A DNA stretch of 64,000 nt, taken from NCBI GenBank assembly GCA_019359675.1, contig JAHHGX010000091.1, positions 372,001-436,000 of the forward strand, written 5' to 3'. Below are positions 52,384 to 61,648 of this stretch, in pieces. The number at the start of each line of letters is the position of its first letter. Positions within the stretch are counted from its first letter, which is position 1. Below the pieces are notes generated by a model, which saw only the letters and a list, made by a program, of their open reading frames with translations, had not been told where the DNA came from and ran no database searches. The translations under genes and the position numbers were made by a program. The DNA comes from Calothrix sp. FI2-JRJ7. Its GTDB lineage: Bacteria > Cyanobacteriota > Cyanobacteriia > Cyanobacteriales > Nostocaceae.

Positions 52384-52675
52384 AGGTTATATGTGTTTAT
52401 ATTGATGGCACCGTTAACCTTATACCTACTCGTCTTGACTCCACGTACATCCATATACTTCCCGTTACAGTTGCTATAAATAAATCAAAGCTTAGTGATT
52501 TTGCAGCAAGATTGCCTAAACTCTGATTTACAAAGTCCATAAAACCAGCATTTCCAAAAAACTGTAACTTATAGTACTAATGCGCTATAAGTCCTAGAAT
52601 TGCTAGGATAAGATAAACTATTTTTTTCACACCCATACTTTACCCAGTTTAAAAATTGCATTTTACCAAGTAATC

Positions 52676-53779
52676 ATGACTAATAATTATATCGAACTTA
52701 GAAGAAAAAAGTACTTCAAGCTTAGTTCGCAAATCGCTCAGTTAGATAATGCACAACTACGTTCTTTGTTTGATGATAGCAAGTCAAGTACGTCAAATTC
52801 AGGTTGGGGACAAAATCACACTATATTTATTGGTCAATCTAAAGTCTTTGTAAAACGTGTTCCAGTTACAAACCTTGAATATAACAACCTTTTCTCTACC
52901 AAAAACCTTTATAACCTACCAACTTACTGTAATTATGGCTTGGGTTCAACTGGTTTTAATGTCTTCCGCGAACTTGTGACGCATATCAAGACTACTAACT
53001 GGGTATTGGAGGAAGTAATTGCTAACTTCCCACTTATGTATCATTATCGGATTATTCCGTTCTCTGGGCGCCATGTGGATATGGATATGGGGTGCCTAAA
53101 AAGTTATATAGAATATTGGGGCAATAGTGTAAACGCAGGAAATTATTTGTTAGACCGAGCAAACGCTAACTATGAGTTAATTTTATTCCTAGAATATATA
53201 CCATATGTACTAGAAACATGGTTACAGCAAAACCCTGACAAACTCCAGAAACTTTTAGATGAATTACGCACAACGATTAACTTTTTGAGGACAAAGGGAA
53301 TTATCCACTTCGACGCGCATTTTCAGAACATCCTTACCGATGGCGAACATATATATTTGAGCGATTTTGGTTTAGTACTTGACAAAAGCTTTGCGTTGAC
53401 TTCAGATGAAGAATCTTTCTTTGAGCAAAACATGTTTTACGATTATGGAGAAGTTCTACGAAATTTAGGACACTTAATTCGACCATCGTATGATTCATGT
53501 TCAGAAAACAATAAACGTAGGATACTGGAAAAATATGGTATAAAAGAAGGCTTACAACCTTATGAACTACGCTCGATATTACTGGACAACATCGAACAGA
53601 TCCATGCTGATAGGGACATGAACTTAGATGAGTTTTATGTTGCCAGTATTATTAAATACCGTAGCGTCATAGCGCTAATGCAAGACTTCTTTTCTAATAT
53701 GTGGGCAAATAATAAGAAAGACACGAAATTTGAAAACGTAAAATTACACTTATTAATTAAACAGATAGAGTTTTTATAA
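52676..53779 (+). CDS. protein kinase-like phosphotransferase
   Basis: 367 residues. Kinase features: a glycine-poor loop (SNSGWGQNHTIFIG), the ATP-binding Lys in KVFVKRVPVT, an early Glu in NVFRELVTH, the catalytic loop GIIHFDAHFQNILTDG (H-x-D-x-x-x-x-N) and the magnesium motif LSDFGLVLD (DFG). The sequence between these differs from standard Ser/Thr kinases (YIEYWGNSVNAGNYLLDRAN), so a kinase-like or lipopolysaccharide-kinase type enzyme is likely. No sensor domain is attached. About 290 bases without a gene precede it. Substrate unknown. Confidence 0.75.
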   Translation: MTNNYIELRRKKYFKLSSQIAQLDNAQLRSLFDDSKSSTSNSGWGQNHTIFIGQSKVFVKRVPVTNLEYNNLFSTKNLYNLPTYCNYGLGSTGFNVFRELVTHIKTTNWVLEEVIANFPLMYHYRIIPFSGRHVDMDMGCLKSYIEYWGNSVNAGNYLLDRANANYELILFLEYIPYVLETWLQQNPDKLQKLLDELRTTINFLRTKGIIHFDAHFQNILTDGEHIYLSDFGLVLDKSFALTSDEESFFEQNMFYDYGEVLRNLGHLIRPSYDSCSENNKRRILEKYGIKEGLQPYELRSILLDNIEQIHADRDMNLDEFYVASIIKYRSVIALMQDFFSNMWANNKKDTKFENVKLHLLIKQIEFL

Positions 53780-53920
53780 GTAGCAAAAATGTGCTTTATC
53801 GACCATTCTTATTGTTTAAATTACTAAAAATTGATAATTTGTAACAATTGTTATTCACAATTTAGATACAATAGAATTATTATATTGCTTTTGTCATAGT
53901 TTTTTGCTATTTCGACTTCT

Positions 53921-54481
53921 ATGAAAACTCAATACTATACTGCTACTAGTTTGGATGGGTTTATTGCTGATTCTCACAACTCCTTAGATTGGTTATTTCA
54001 ATTTGGTGAGGCAACAGGAGACAGCTATTCCAATTTTATTCGAGAAGTTGGCGCCATTGCAATGGGTTCAACTACCTATGAATGGATTTTAGCCCACCAT
54101 ATTAATAAAGATGCCGAGCGTCCTCAAGCATGGCTCTACGAACAACCAACTTGGGTTTTCTCCTCTCGTATTTTGCCTGCGATTGATGGAGCAGATGTGC
54201 GATTTGTAAAGGGGAATGTTCGACCTGTTCATCAGGAAATGCTTGCAGCGGCAGAAAATAAAAATATTTGGTTAGTTGGTGGTGGTGATTTAGTCGGGCA
54301 ATTTTACGATTGTGGGTTACTCGATGAGATAATTGTCTCTATAGCGTCAGTAACGCTTGGTAGTGGAGCGCCATTATTGCCACGTATAATTGTCACACCT
54401 CCATTAAAACTATTAACTGCAACAGTGTATGGAGATAGCTTTGTGGAACTGCATTATCAAGTTCGTTATGCCTCCGAATAA
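53921..54481 (+). CDS. dihydrofolate reductase family protein (RibD C-terminal type)
   Basis: 186 residues. MKTQYYTATSLDGFIADSHN at the start, IAMGSTTYEWIL, the PTWVFSSRILP segment, and NIWLVGGGDLVGQFYDCGLL, with GGGDL as the NADPH-binding glycine motif, are all diagnostic of the RibD C-terminal/YwjB-like reductases. They reduce pteridine- or pyrimidine-type substrates with NADPH. A decayed second copy of its C-terminus lies at 50396-50458, in the same orientation 3.5 kb upstream. Confidence 0.9.
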   Translation: MKTQYYTATSLDGFIADSHNSLDWLFQFGEATGDSYSNFIREVGAIAMGSTTYEWILAHHINKDAERPQAWLYEQPTWVFSSRILPAIDGADVRFVKGNVRPVHQEMLAAAENKNIWLVGGGDLVGQFYDCGLLDEIIVSIASVTLGSGAPLLPRIIVTPPLKLLTATVYGDSFVELHYQVRYASE

Positions 54482-54568
54482 TAAAAATCAGCTTACTAGC
54501 TCCGACCCTAGGTTATTCTGAGCTATGGACAATTATATCTTAAATATTAATAACATTAAAGCACTGCA

Positions 54569-55201
54569 ATGCAATATCCTGACCCAAAAGTGACGCATCC
54601 AATGCAAGGATTTCCACAGGTTTGTTTTATCAAAAACACAGTTACAAATCCAAATATAATTATTGGAGACTATACTTATTACGATGACCCTGAAGATTCA
54701 GAGAATTTTGAACGCAATGTACTTTATCATTTTCCTTTTATTGGTGACAAGCTTGTAATTGGAAAATTTTGTGCTTTAGCTAGAGGTGTAAAATTCATTA
54801 TGAACGGCGCCAATCATAAAATGTCTGGCTTTTCAACTTATCCATTCCAAATTTTTGGCAATGGATGGGAGCGTGTAATGCCTCAATCAGGTGAATTACC
54901 TTTTAAAGGCGATACTGTAATTGGTAACGATGTATGGATTGGATACGAAGCAGTGATAATGCCTGGAGTAAAAATTGGCGATGGAGCAATTATTGCAGCA
55001 AAGTCTGTTGTAACTTCAAATGTACCACCTTACACTATTATAGGAGGTAATCCTGCTAATCTACTACGGCAACGTTTTGCTGATGAAACAATCAAGATTT
55101 TACTAGATATTGCTTGGTGGAACTGGGACATTGAAAAAATTACTAGGAATTTAGAAAAAATTGTTGGCGCCGATATTGAAGCCTTGAAAACCTGTATATA
55201 A
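54569..55201 (+). CDS. hexapeptide O-acetyltransferase, Vat-like
   Basis: 210 residues, typical size of the xenobiotic acetyltransferase group. Left-handed beta-helix hexapeptides are visible (IGDYTYY, IGKFCALARGVKFIMNGANH, VIGNDVWIGYEAVIMPGVKI). The catalytic His lies in NGANHKMSGFSTYPF, as in streptogramin A acetyltransferases (VatD) and CatB enzymes, followed by the proline-rich loop NVPPYTIIGGNPA. It acetylates a hydroxyl of a small molecule with acetyl-CoA. Whether it confers streptogramin or chloramphenicol resistance or has a housekeeping role cannot be read from sequence. Confidence 0.88.
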   Translation: MQYPDPKVTHPMQGFPQVCFIKNTVTNPNIIIGDYTYYDDPEDSENFERNVLYHFPFIGDKLVIGKFCALARGVKFIMNGANHKMSGFSTYPFQIFGNGWERVMPQSGELPFKGDTVIGNDVWIGYEAVIMPGVKIGDGAIIAAKSVVTSNVPPYTIIGGNPANLLRQRFADETIKILLDIAWWNWDIEKITRNLEKIVGADIEALKTCI

Positions 55202-55208
55202 TTAATTT

Positions 55209-55544
55209 TTACTCAACAGCATAAGGAGTAAATTGACGCTTGAAAGGAGAATGAAAACCAATGACAATATCTGATGGAGGTACACCCAGTTTAACTAATC
55301 TGTCAGCAACAGCTTCTTCCGTACCATTATATTGAATCCATATTTTACTCTGAATAATATCAAAGTGCATGATAGGCCCGAATACTCTTTTATCTGCTTC
55401 CCAGCCAACAAAAGATAATTGGTAATGGTCGTTTTCATAGTCAAAAATTAATTGTGGCTTTACCGTATCGGCATCAATGCTAATGTGTGCATGTTCGCTC
55501 AAAATTTGTTTGATTATTTGCCGATATTTCTCTATTTTATCCAT
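55209..55544 (-). CDS. XisI-like protein (fdxN element excision controlling factor)
   Basis: 111 residues, full length. A good ribosome site (AAGGAGG, 8 bases before the ATG). The sequence follows the XisI family: MDKIEKYRQIIKQIL start, YQLSFVGWEADKRVFGPIMH, IWIQYNGTEEAVADRLVKLG and the ending SDIVIGFHSPFKRQFTPYAV. XisI normally pairs with the endonuclease-like XisH. No xisH is adjacent: the bases upstream on the reverse strand belong to the divergent permease gene. Orphan xisI copies are common in filamentous cyanobacteria. Confidence 0.9.
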   Translation of the reverse strand: MDKIEKYRQIIKQILSEHAHISIDADTVKPQLIFDYENDHYQLSFVGWEADKRVFGPIMHFDIIQSKIWIQYNGTEEAVADRLVKLGVPPSDIVIGFHSPFKRQFTPYAVE

Positions 55545-55644
55545 TGCCGTATTTCCTCCTTTTTTGGGTCATAAGTTTGTTAATTCAGGATAAGTATGTT
55601 AAAAATATTATGAGTATGTAACATATCTTTACTTTTTTTAACGG

Positions 55645-56880
55645 ATGCAGACTACACGTTTGTTTTCAAATATAGAATTTAATGGTGATAAGTTACTTCA
55701 CCAACCAGGTAGTGTATTGGGAAGTACTGCGTTAATTGCTGGAACAACGGTTGGCGCCGGAATTTTGGCTTTACCGACAGTGACTCTACCTTCAGGAGTG
55801 GCGCCTTCAACAGTGTTATTAATTGCTGTATGGTTATATGCTTTAGTGTCTGGGCTATTAATTGCTGAGGTTAGTTTAGATGTGATGCGAGAGGAAGGCG
55901 CCAACAGCAGTTTTTTGGCAATGGTGGAGAATATATTAGGGAAACCAGGAGCAATATTCGCTGGTGGTGCATATTTGTTTTTGCATTATGCGTTGCTGGT
56001 TGCGTATATTGCTCAAGGTGGGGAAATATTGCTTGCTGCGTTATCACTTAATTTGCCAGACTGGGTAGGTACAACGATATTTGCGCTGTTTTTTGGTGGA
56101 ATTATGTATTTTGGGCGCCCAAAGTTAATTGAGAAATTAAATAGCGCTTTAGTGTTTGTAGTAATAGGTTCTTTCGCTGGATTATTGTTTTTGGCAAGTA
56201 GGCAAGTTAATTTACTACAATTTGTATTTCAGGATTGGACTAAGTTAACTGCTGCAATTCCGGTTATGTTAGTGGCGCTATTCTATCATAATGTGATTCC
56301 GGTAATTACAATACAATTAGAAGGAGACGAGCGGAAAGTAAAGCAGTCCATTTTTTTTGGTTCATTAATCCCACTAATAATGTTTATTGCATGGAATGCT
56401 GTTATTTTAGGTAGCGTCAATTTGGAGTCACTACAAGAATTTACAGGTGCAGAAAAATTTGACCCACTGGAAAATTTACGAAGTGGAAGTGATGGTAATT
56501 TACTGGGAATAATGGTTTCAGTCTTTTCTGAATTTGCAATTGTTACCTCTTTCATTGGATTTTTTTATGGACTGCTGAATTTTATCAACAATGTAACAAA
56601 AGTAACAATTGTACGCATATGGCAGTACGGCTTTGTTTTATTTCCACCAATGTTTTTAGCTTTATTAAATCCTAATATATTTTTAAACGCACTCGAAAGT
56701 GCAGGCGCCTTTTGTATATCAATTTTAGGAGCAATTATTCCAGCTTTAATGGCATGGAAACGGCGTTCTGATAATGAAAATACCGATAGCTATAGTAGAT
56801 TAGTTTCTGGTGGCAAAATAACTTTAATAGCTGTAATTAGTATAGCAATTTTAGTTATTATTAATGAATTATTATCATAA
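55645..56880 (+). CDS. aromatic amino acid permease (HAAAP/TyrP-like)
   Basis: 411 residues with 11 predicted membrane helices. The N-terminal motif GSTALIAGTTVGAGILALPT matches the substrate-binding unwound helix of the hydroxy/aromatic amino acid permease family (TyrP, Mtr). Other features: AEVSLDVMREEGANSSFLAM, and the histidine-containing YHNVIPVITIQLEGDERKVK, typical of TyrP-like proteins. It imports tyrosine or tryptophan with protons across the inner membrane. A single gene, divergent from xisI. Confidence 0.9.
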   Translation: MQTTRLFSNIEFNGDKLLHQPGSVLGSTALIAGTTVGAGILALPTVTLPSGVAPSTVLLIAVWLYALVSGLLIAEVSLDVMREEGANSSFLAMVENILGKPGAIFAGGAYLFLHYALLVAYIAQGGEILLAALSLNLPDWVGTTIFALFFGGIMYFGRPKLIEKLNSALVFVVIGSFAGLLFLASRQVNLLQFVFQDWTKLTAAIPVMLVALFYHNVIPVITIQLEGDERKVKQSIFFGSLIPLIMFIAWNAVILGSVNLESLQEFTGAEKFDPLENLRSGSDGNLLGIMVSVFSEFAIVTSFIGFFYGLLNFINNVTKVTIVRIWQYGFVLFPPMFLALLNPNIFLNALESAGAFCISILGAIIPALMAWKRRSDNENTDSYSRLVSGGKITLIAVISIAILVIINELLS

Positions 56881-56947
56881 ATTTCATAATTATTTTTATA
56901 TTATCAGCAATATGGGAATAAGCTGAAGACGGTTTGAAGTTAAAGAG

Positions 56948-57814
56948 TTATTCATTTTTAATTGCCACAATACCATACATCAAAGGTATATTTGGTATAC
57001 TTTCGGGTGGAAACATTTGTCTTCCGGCTTCTTCTTTCATGTTCTCAAAAGGTTTCCAGCCATTTCAGTAAGGATACTCTTTAAAAGTAACTAATGTTAA
57101 CCCAGCTTGCAATAATGCTGTGATTATTTCGCCAATCCCCCATTGAAACCCGTGTGAAGGATAGGGATTACGAAAATTTTGTATTCCGGTTTGATTATCT
57201 TTAGGCGCCAAACCTGTGTTGGACTCGGCAACATAATCGCTAACACCATCTTCGCAAGTAAATGCTTCTCCGTTTCTAAAGTAAGGGAACTTATGACTCC
57301 AATCAATATCAAAGATCATTGCTACCGGATGAAATTCCATTAAAATTAAGCGTCCACCTTTTTTAAGAATAGAAGCAATTTTTTTAGCCCAAAGATTTAA
57401 ATTAGATATCCAACAAATTGCACCGTAAGACGAGAACGCAACATCAAATAGATTTTTGTTTCCAGGTTTTTCTAACCAATCAAATATATCTGCTCTTTCA
57501 AATATGGCATTAATACCAGAATCTTGTACCAGCTTTTGAGCAAAGTCTATTGCTTCATCACTAATATCTACACCAGTTACGTTGGCGCCTAAGCGCGCGA
57601 GTGATAATGTATCTTGTCCAGCGTTACATTGAAGGTGAACCACAGATAAACCAGCAATATCTCCTAATAATTCTATTTCTTCTGGAAATAAAGTGCTACC
57701 ACCTTCAATAAAAAACTTTGCTTGATTGCCTTTATGACTGTTATGTGCTTTTGTCGCTTCGTTCCAAGATAAACGATTTTCTTCATGAAGTTCTTTTCTA
57801 AGAGGATTAGTCAT
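56948..57814 (-). pseudogene. SAM-dependent methyltransferase with a premature stop
   Basis: Reverse strand, ATG at 57814. The frame runs 249 codons to a TGA at 57065-57067, then continues open for 39 more codons: after EYPY-stop comes NGWKPFENMKEEAGRQMFPP, then NIPLMYGIVAIKNE and a TAA at 56948. The C-terminal part resembles what methyltransferases of this group carry (R-x-F-P-P-x-x-x-P x-x-x-L-M-Y-x-I-x-A). SAM motif: VVHLQCNAGQDTLSLARLGA, followed by VTGVDISDEAIDFA. Either a point mutation created the stop and the enzyme is truncated, or the stop is read through. Functional status unknown. Confidence 0.75.
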
Positions 57815-57869
57815 AATTAATATTTATTTCATAGCATACAATCAATAATTATAACGACATAGACAAACA

Positions 57870-58817
57870 ATGAGCGATAAAACATTTTTACACCTTGCAG
57901 TTAAAGCGCTGCATAGCTATGGTTTACAGAACGCTCAACTAACGCGGTTAGGTGGCGCCAGTAACACCAATTATAAAGTAAATGTTAACGATAAATCTTA
58001 TGTGCTTCGTCTCCATACATCTGCCGTGCGTCATAACCGAGACGCTATATCATCAGAGCTAGCTTGGTTAAATAGCTTGCAAGACACGTCCCTGGTACTT
58101 CCTAAACCTATTGTTAATCTCCAAGCAGAACTAGTCACAGTTGTATCTGATGATAGTGAGAAAGAAACGCTATGTACACTTATGTGTTGGATAGAAGGAA
58201 AAATTCCACCTACTGTAGACGCGATGACTGACGAGGAACTAGCAAAAACAGGGTCTATAATGGCACAGCTTCATATCCACTCGCAACAGTTTAAAATACC
58301 CACTGGTTTTAAACGCAATACGTTTGATGAGGGACATTTTAGCGCGCGTTTAGAAGTGTTATATACAGCTTTAAGCAACACCGAATTTGATATAAATGGC
58401 CTAAATAATTTTAAGTCGAACGCCAACCATATAATCACTTATTTTGCTCAACTAGAGCGCGCGCAAGACAGATTTGGCGTTATTCATGCTGACTTTCATT
58501 CTGGTAATTACTTACTATGTGATGGCAATGTATATTTAATTGACTTTGACCGTTGTGGTTTTGGCTTTTACCTTTATGACCTTACTTTAGCACTGATGGA
58601 GCTTAACGAAGAACAGCGAAAAGCCTTTTTACATGGTTACGAAACCGTCAAACCATTGCCAGCTAATTACACAAATCTCAAACAAGTGTTTCTGTCTTTA
58701 GCTTATCTTGATAATCTTGGCTTTCTTATTGCTAATCCTGATGAGCTAGCTGGTGTTGTAGGAGAGTTTCCATTTGTCGTTGAAGCATTTCGTAATGCAG
58801 TTGAGAACATTGCTTAG
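57870..58817 (+). CDS. aminoglycoside phosphotransferase-like kinase (APH family)
   Basis: 315 residues. APH-fold: SNTNYKVNVNDKSYVLRLHT (nucleotide loop and Lys-equivalent), CWIEGKIPP, the catalytic loop GVIHADFHSGNYLLCDG (H-x-D-x-x-x-x-N) and the metal motif YLIDFDRCGFGFYLYDL (D-x-D). These proteins phosphorylate small molecules such as homoserine, choline, fructosamine or aminoglycosides. The real substrate is not clear; the order of motifs is closest to choline/homoserine kinase-type members. It lies divergent from the methyltransferase at 57814, with 55 bases between. Confidence 0.85.
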   Translation: MSDKTFLHLAVKALHSYGLQNAQLTRLGGASNTNYKVNVNDKSYVLRLHTSAVRHNRDAISSELAWLNSLQDTSLVLPKPIVNLQAELVTVVSDDSEKETLCTLMCWIEGKIPPTVDAMTDEELAKTGSIMAQLHIHSQQFKIPTGFKRNTFDEGHFSARLEVLYTALSNTEFDINGLNNFKSNANHIITYFAQLERAQDRFGVIHADFHSGNYLLCDGNVYLIDFDRCGFGFYLYDLTLALMELNEEQRKAFLHGYETVKPLPANYTNLKQVFLSLAYLDNLGFLIANPDELAGVVGEFPFVVEAFRNAVENIA

Positions 58818-58839
58818 TCTGTTACATCTTAATAACTCT

Positions 58840-58931
58840 TTCTTTGTGTCCCTTGCGTCCTTTGCGGTTAATTTTCTTAATTTTTTTACTGATAAAGATT
58901 ATTACCACAGAGGCACAGAGGACACAGAGAC
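58840..58931. repeat. inverted repeat TTTGTGTCCCTTGCG ... ACAGAGGACACAGAG
   Basis: CTTTGTGTCCCTTGCGTCC and CTTTGCGGTT at the left face ACCACAGAGGCACAGAGGAC and ACAGAG at the right, giving an imperfect long hairpin with an AT-rich loop. The left arm is the same sequence that has entered the XPB-like helicase gene (36711-36740). Confidence 0.7.
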
Positions 58932-58964
58932 GAATTTGGCGCCAACTTATCAAAGTAACAATAG

Positions 58965-59549
58965 TTAATGATGAACAAAATCACGCCACATTCCAGTCAT
59001 AGAATAGGAATCATTAATTTTAATTGGGCAGAATTTATAAAAACCATGTCGCTCATAAAATGATATATTCCGAGAATTAGAAGAAACCAGGTAACAACCA
59101 ACTTGTTTTGTATCAGCATAATTCAGAACAGGTTTTAACAAGCTCTTACCAATTCCTTTTCCTCGCGCTTCTGGTTTTAGCCCAAGAAAGAAAACTTCAC
59201 AATGTGGAGCTTCAGGTTCGTTAGCACCAACTTTTTGTATTAGTTCCTTAAAACGATTTCCAGCTTCCAAACCACTAAAATGTGAAATTATTGAAATAAC
59301 GTCAGCTAGCTTTTGTTCAAACTCTTCATTAAAAATTGGCACTTCCGCAGGATACCAAAGGCAAGCTCCTTGTTCTTCTGGAGCAATTATGACTTCACCA
59401 CGCTGCATAGCATCAGTAACAAATATTTCAAAGAATGCATTTATTGCTTCGAGCTTATTTTCAGTTTCTCCAAAGACAAGGGAAAAACTTGGATCATCGA
59501 TAAAACTCTGTGCTAAAATTTTGGTGCCTTGTTTGTATTTATTTACCAT
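58965..59549 (-). CDS. GNAT-family N-acetyltransferase
   Basis: 194 residues from the ATG at 59549 (MVNKYKQGTKILAQSF); a TTG at 59570 would add seven. The fold is complete: N-terminal LAQSFIDDPSFSLVFGE, the acetyl-CoA motif LKPEARGKGIGKSLLKPVLN (R-G-K-G-I-G-K), and the ending YLVSSNSRNISFYERHGFYK. The longer N-terminal part (FGETENKLEAINAFFEIFVT) fits the group of acetyltransferases that act on small amines. Substrate unknown. Stands alone between two plus-strand genes. Confidence 0.88.
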   Translation of the reverse strand: MVNKYKQGTKILAQSFIDDPSFSLVFGETENKLEAINAFFEIFVTDAMQRGEVIIAPEEQGACLWYPAEVPIFNEEFEQKLADVISIISHFSGLEAGNRFKELIQKVGANEPEAPHCEVFFLGLKPEARGKGIGKSLLKPVLNYADTKQVGCYLVSSNSRNISFYERHGFYKFCPIKINDSYSMTGMWRDFVHH

Positions 59550-59726
59550 AACAGTTCTATAAGTTGACAATCGAAGAATCTTATGGTTAAGTTGCTTGCC
59601 TTCAGGTAGTAAGCATAACTAAAATTTAGATAGATTTTAGATTTGAATCTATTTAAATCTTGCGATACTATCAAAATCTTGCTACATACAAATTTTTTTG
59701 GATGCAACTAAAAGCGTAAAACAGCC

Positions 59727-60617
59727 ATGAAGCCTACACCCTGCCCACAACCAAGGAAAATTACTTACTCATCAGAAGAGGGATTGATTATTTCCAGTCA
59801 GGACTTAGGTTGGGAGTCTATCGTTGTTAAAGAGTACTGGCTACCACCAGCACAAGGCTCTTATCAGGCTTTTCCACAGCATGATTTAACTTTATGTCTG
59901 GCGCCTCGTCCCCTTCGCATCCAACAAGTAATGGGAGAACAACGTTATACAGGAGTTTATAGCAAGGGTGATATTTGTATTACGCCTGCTGGGTTAGCTG
60001 GTGGATATCACGCGGAGGGTGAAGACCATTTCTTGCAAATTCAGATTGAACCGCATTTTTTAGAAAAAGTTGCACAAGAAGCAGGTAATATTGATTTGGG
60101 TTGTGTAGAACTGCTACCGAAATTTCGCGTTCGCCATCCCCAAATTGAGCAAATTATCATGATGCTGCACTCAGAACTAAAAAATGGGGATAGTTGGGGT
60201 AGTAAACTTTATATCGAATCTTTGACAAATGCTTTGGCAGTAAATTTACTACGAGATTATTCTACTAAAAAGGATAGTATTGCTTTATATCCAGGAGGAT
60301 TAAGCGAACACAACTTACTTGTAGTTACTGATTACATTAATGACAATTTAACCACAGAAATAAAACTATCAGACTTGTCTGGATTAGTAGGGATAAGCCA
60401 ATTTCACTTTAGCCGTCTGTTCAAGCAGTCAATGGGAGTTACTCCACATCAGTATCTAATAGCACAACGAATCGAACGAGCAAAATTCTTGTTGAAGAAT
60501 TCCAAATTGTCTGTGACAGAAATTGCTTTTTCATGTGGCTTTAACAGTCACAGTCATCTTGGTAAATATTTCCGCCAATTAACAGGAATGGCACCAAATA
60601 ATTACAGAAAAAGTTGA
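59727..60617 (+). CDS. AraC-family transcription regulator
   Basis: 296 residues. Residues 1-180 form a cupin-like ligand domain (GSYQAFPQHDLTLCLAPRPL; GDICITPAGLAGGYHAEGED). Residues 195-296 are the double helix-turn-helix: VVTDYINDNLTTEIKLSDLS, GISQFHFSRLFKQSMGVTPH, then AKFLLKNSKLSVTEIAFSCG and FNSHSHLGKYFRQLTGM with the closing P-x-x-Y-R. A typical AraC/XylS regulator responding to an unknown small molecule. The genes downstream (methyltransferase fragment, MazEF) may not be its targets; none can be named. Confidence 0.92.
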   Translation: MKPTPCPQPRKITYSSEEGLIISSQDLGWESIVVKEYWLPPAQGSYQAFPQHDLTLCLAPRPLRIQQVMGEQRYTGVYSKGDICITPAGLAGGYHAEGEDHFLQIQIEPHFLEKVAQEAGNIDLGCVELLPKFRVRHPQIEQIIMMLHSELKNGDSWGSKLYIESLTNALAVNLLRDYSTKKDSIALYPGGLSEHNLLVVTDYINDNLTTEIKLSDLSGLVGISQFHFSRLFKQSMGVTPHQYLIAQRIERAKFLLKNSKLSVTEIAFSCGFNSHSHLGKYFRQLTGMAPNNYRKS

Positions 60618-60690
60618 TTCGCTCTTCTATTAACTAACTCTTAGGCAACTCAAAGATTTTACATACAACACTTTATAAGCTTGTAAGCAT

Positions 60691-60804
60691 ATGTCAATAG
60701 ATAGTCTACTTTGTACTATTCCTGAAGAAAAGACTCTGTCGCCAATTTTTGAGAAGATTGTACGATTGCCTTCGGGTGGTGTTTCTTATGCTTGTAGTGT
60801 TTAA
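60691..60804 (+). other. 37-codon open frame, uncertain
   Basis: ATG at 60691, MSIDSLLCTIPEEKTLSPIF then EKIVRLPSGGVSYACSV. It looks protein-like and ends just where the methyltransferase-like frame begins. It may be the detached or shifted N-terminus of that methyltransferase. Too short and without a recognisable motif for a firm call. Confidence 0.25.
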
Positions 60805-61382
60805 ATATACCTAATAATGCCAATATATTAATTGTCGGTGCCGGGGGTGGGATGGAGATTAAAACTCTTGCCAAATTTTCTCCCACATGGCAGATGACAG
60901 GCGTTGACCCATCATCAAAGATGCTTGAAACTGCAAAATTCTGGATAGAACGTGCCAATGTCACAAATCAAGTTAAATTGATTGAAGGCTTAATATCAGA
61001 TGTATCAAACGAAATTTTATTTGATGCAGTTACTTGTATTTTAGTAATGCATTTCCTTGATGAAGCAAAGAAAATACAGCTTTTACAAGATATTTATACC
61101 AAACTTAAGCCCAATGGCATTTTAGTTTTAGCGGATATGTCTATATCTAAAAACACAGAAGAGTTTGACATATTTTTTAATCTTTATCGTCAACATGCTA
61201 AGTTTAAGGGAGAATCTGAAGAAAAACTTCAACAACTTCTAGATGCACTAAATACTTCGACTTTCCCAATTTCAGCAGATAAAGAAGCCGAATTAATCAC
61301 AAAAGCTGGATTTACAAAACCAACAATGTTCTTTTCTTCAGTTTGGTTTAAAGCTTGGTTTGCTAGTAAAGTGGTAAGTTAA
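60798..61382 (+). pseudogene. SAM-dependent methyltransferase lacking its N-terminus
   Basis: The frame opens after a TAG at 60795. It begins NIPNNANILIVGAGGGMEI, so SAM motif I (LIVGAGGGMEIKTLAKF) is complete, but no start codon precedes it; the first ATG (60852) is inside motif I. Then come WQMTGVDPSSKMLETAKFWI, the motif post-I, and the catalytic-domain end (LKPNGILVLADMSISKNTEE, FSSVWFKAWFASK). The usual 30-50 N-terminal residues are absent or shifted in the 37-codon frame upstream. A small deletion or frameshift near 60800 is the simplest explanation. Confidence 0.6.
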
Positions 61383-61408
61383 TACACAAGACATAAGGAG
61401 GTATACCT

Positions 61409-61648
61409 TTGGCTAAGAAAGTAACAATTACACTTGATGAAGATATTTTGGCTTTTATAGACAAGCGTGCTGCTAATAATAAAGAGACTTCTAACCGTAG
61501 TAGGTATATCAACGATGTTTTGAGTCAACATCGTCGTAAAGTTTTAGAAGCAGAGATAATTGCAGCGCTTACCGAAGATGCTAATGACCCAGAGTATCAG
61601 GAAGAAATTGCGCTTTGGGATTGTGTCGCTCCTGATGGAATTGAATAA
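61409..61648 (+). CDS. ribbon-helix-helix antitoxin (MazE/CopG-like)
   Basis: 79 residues from a TTG at 61409, with AAGGAGG eight bases upstream. The N-terminus KKVTITLDEDILAFIDKRAA then NNKETSNRSRYINDVL is a ribbon-helix-helix DNA-binding domain. The acidic tail (ALTEDANDPEYQEEIALWDC) is the toxin-binding part. Its TAA shares a base with the toxin ATG (ATAATG), as expected for a coupled antitoxin-toxin pair. It should repress the operon and block the MazF-like toxin. Confidence 0.88.
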   Translation: MAKKVTITLDEDILAFIDKRAANNKETSNRSRYINDVLSQHRRKVLEAEIIAALTEDANDPEYQEEIALWDCVAPDGIE

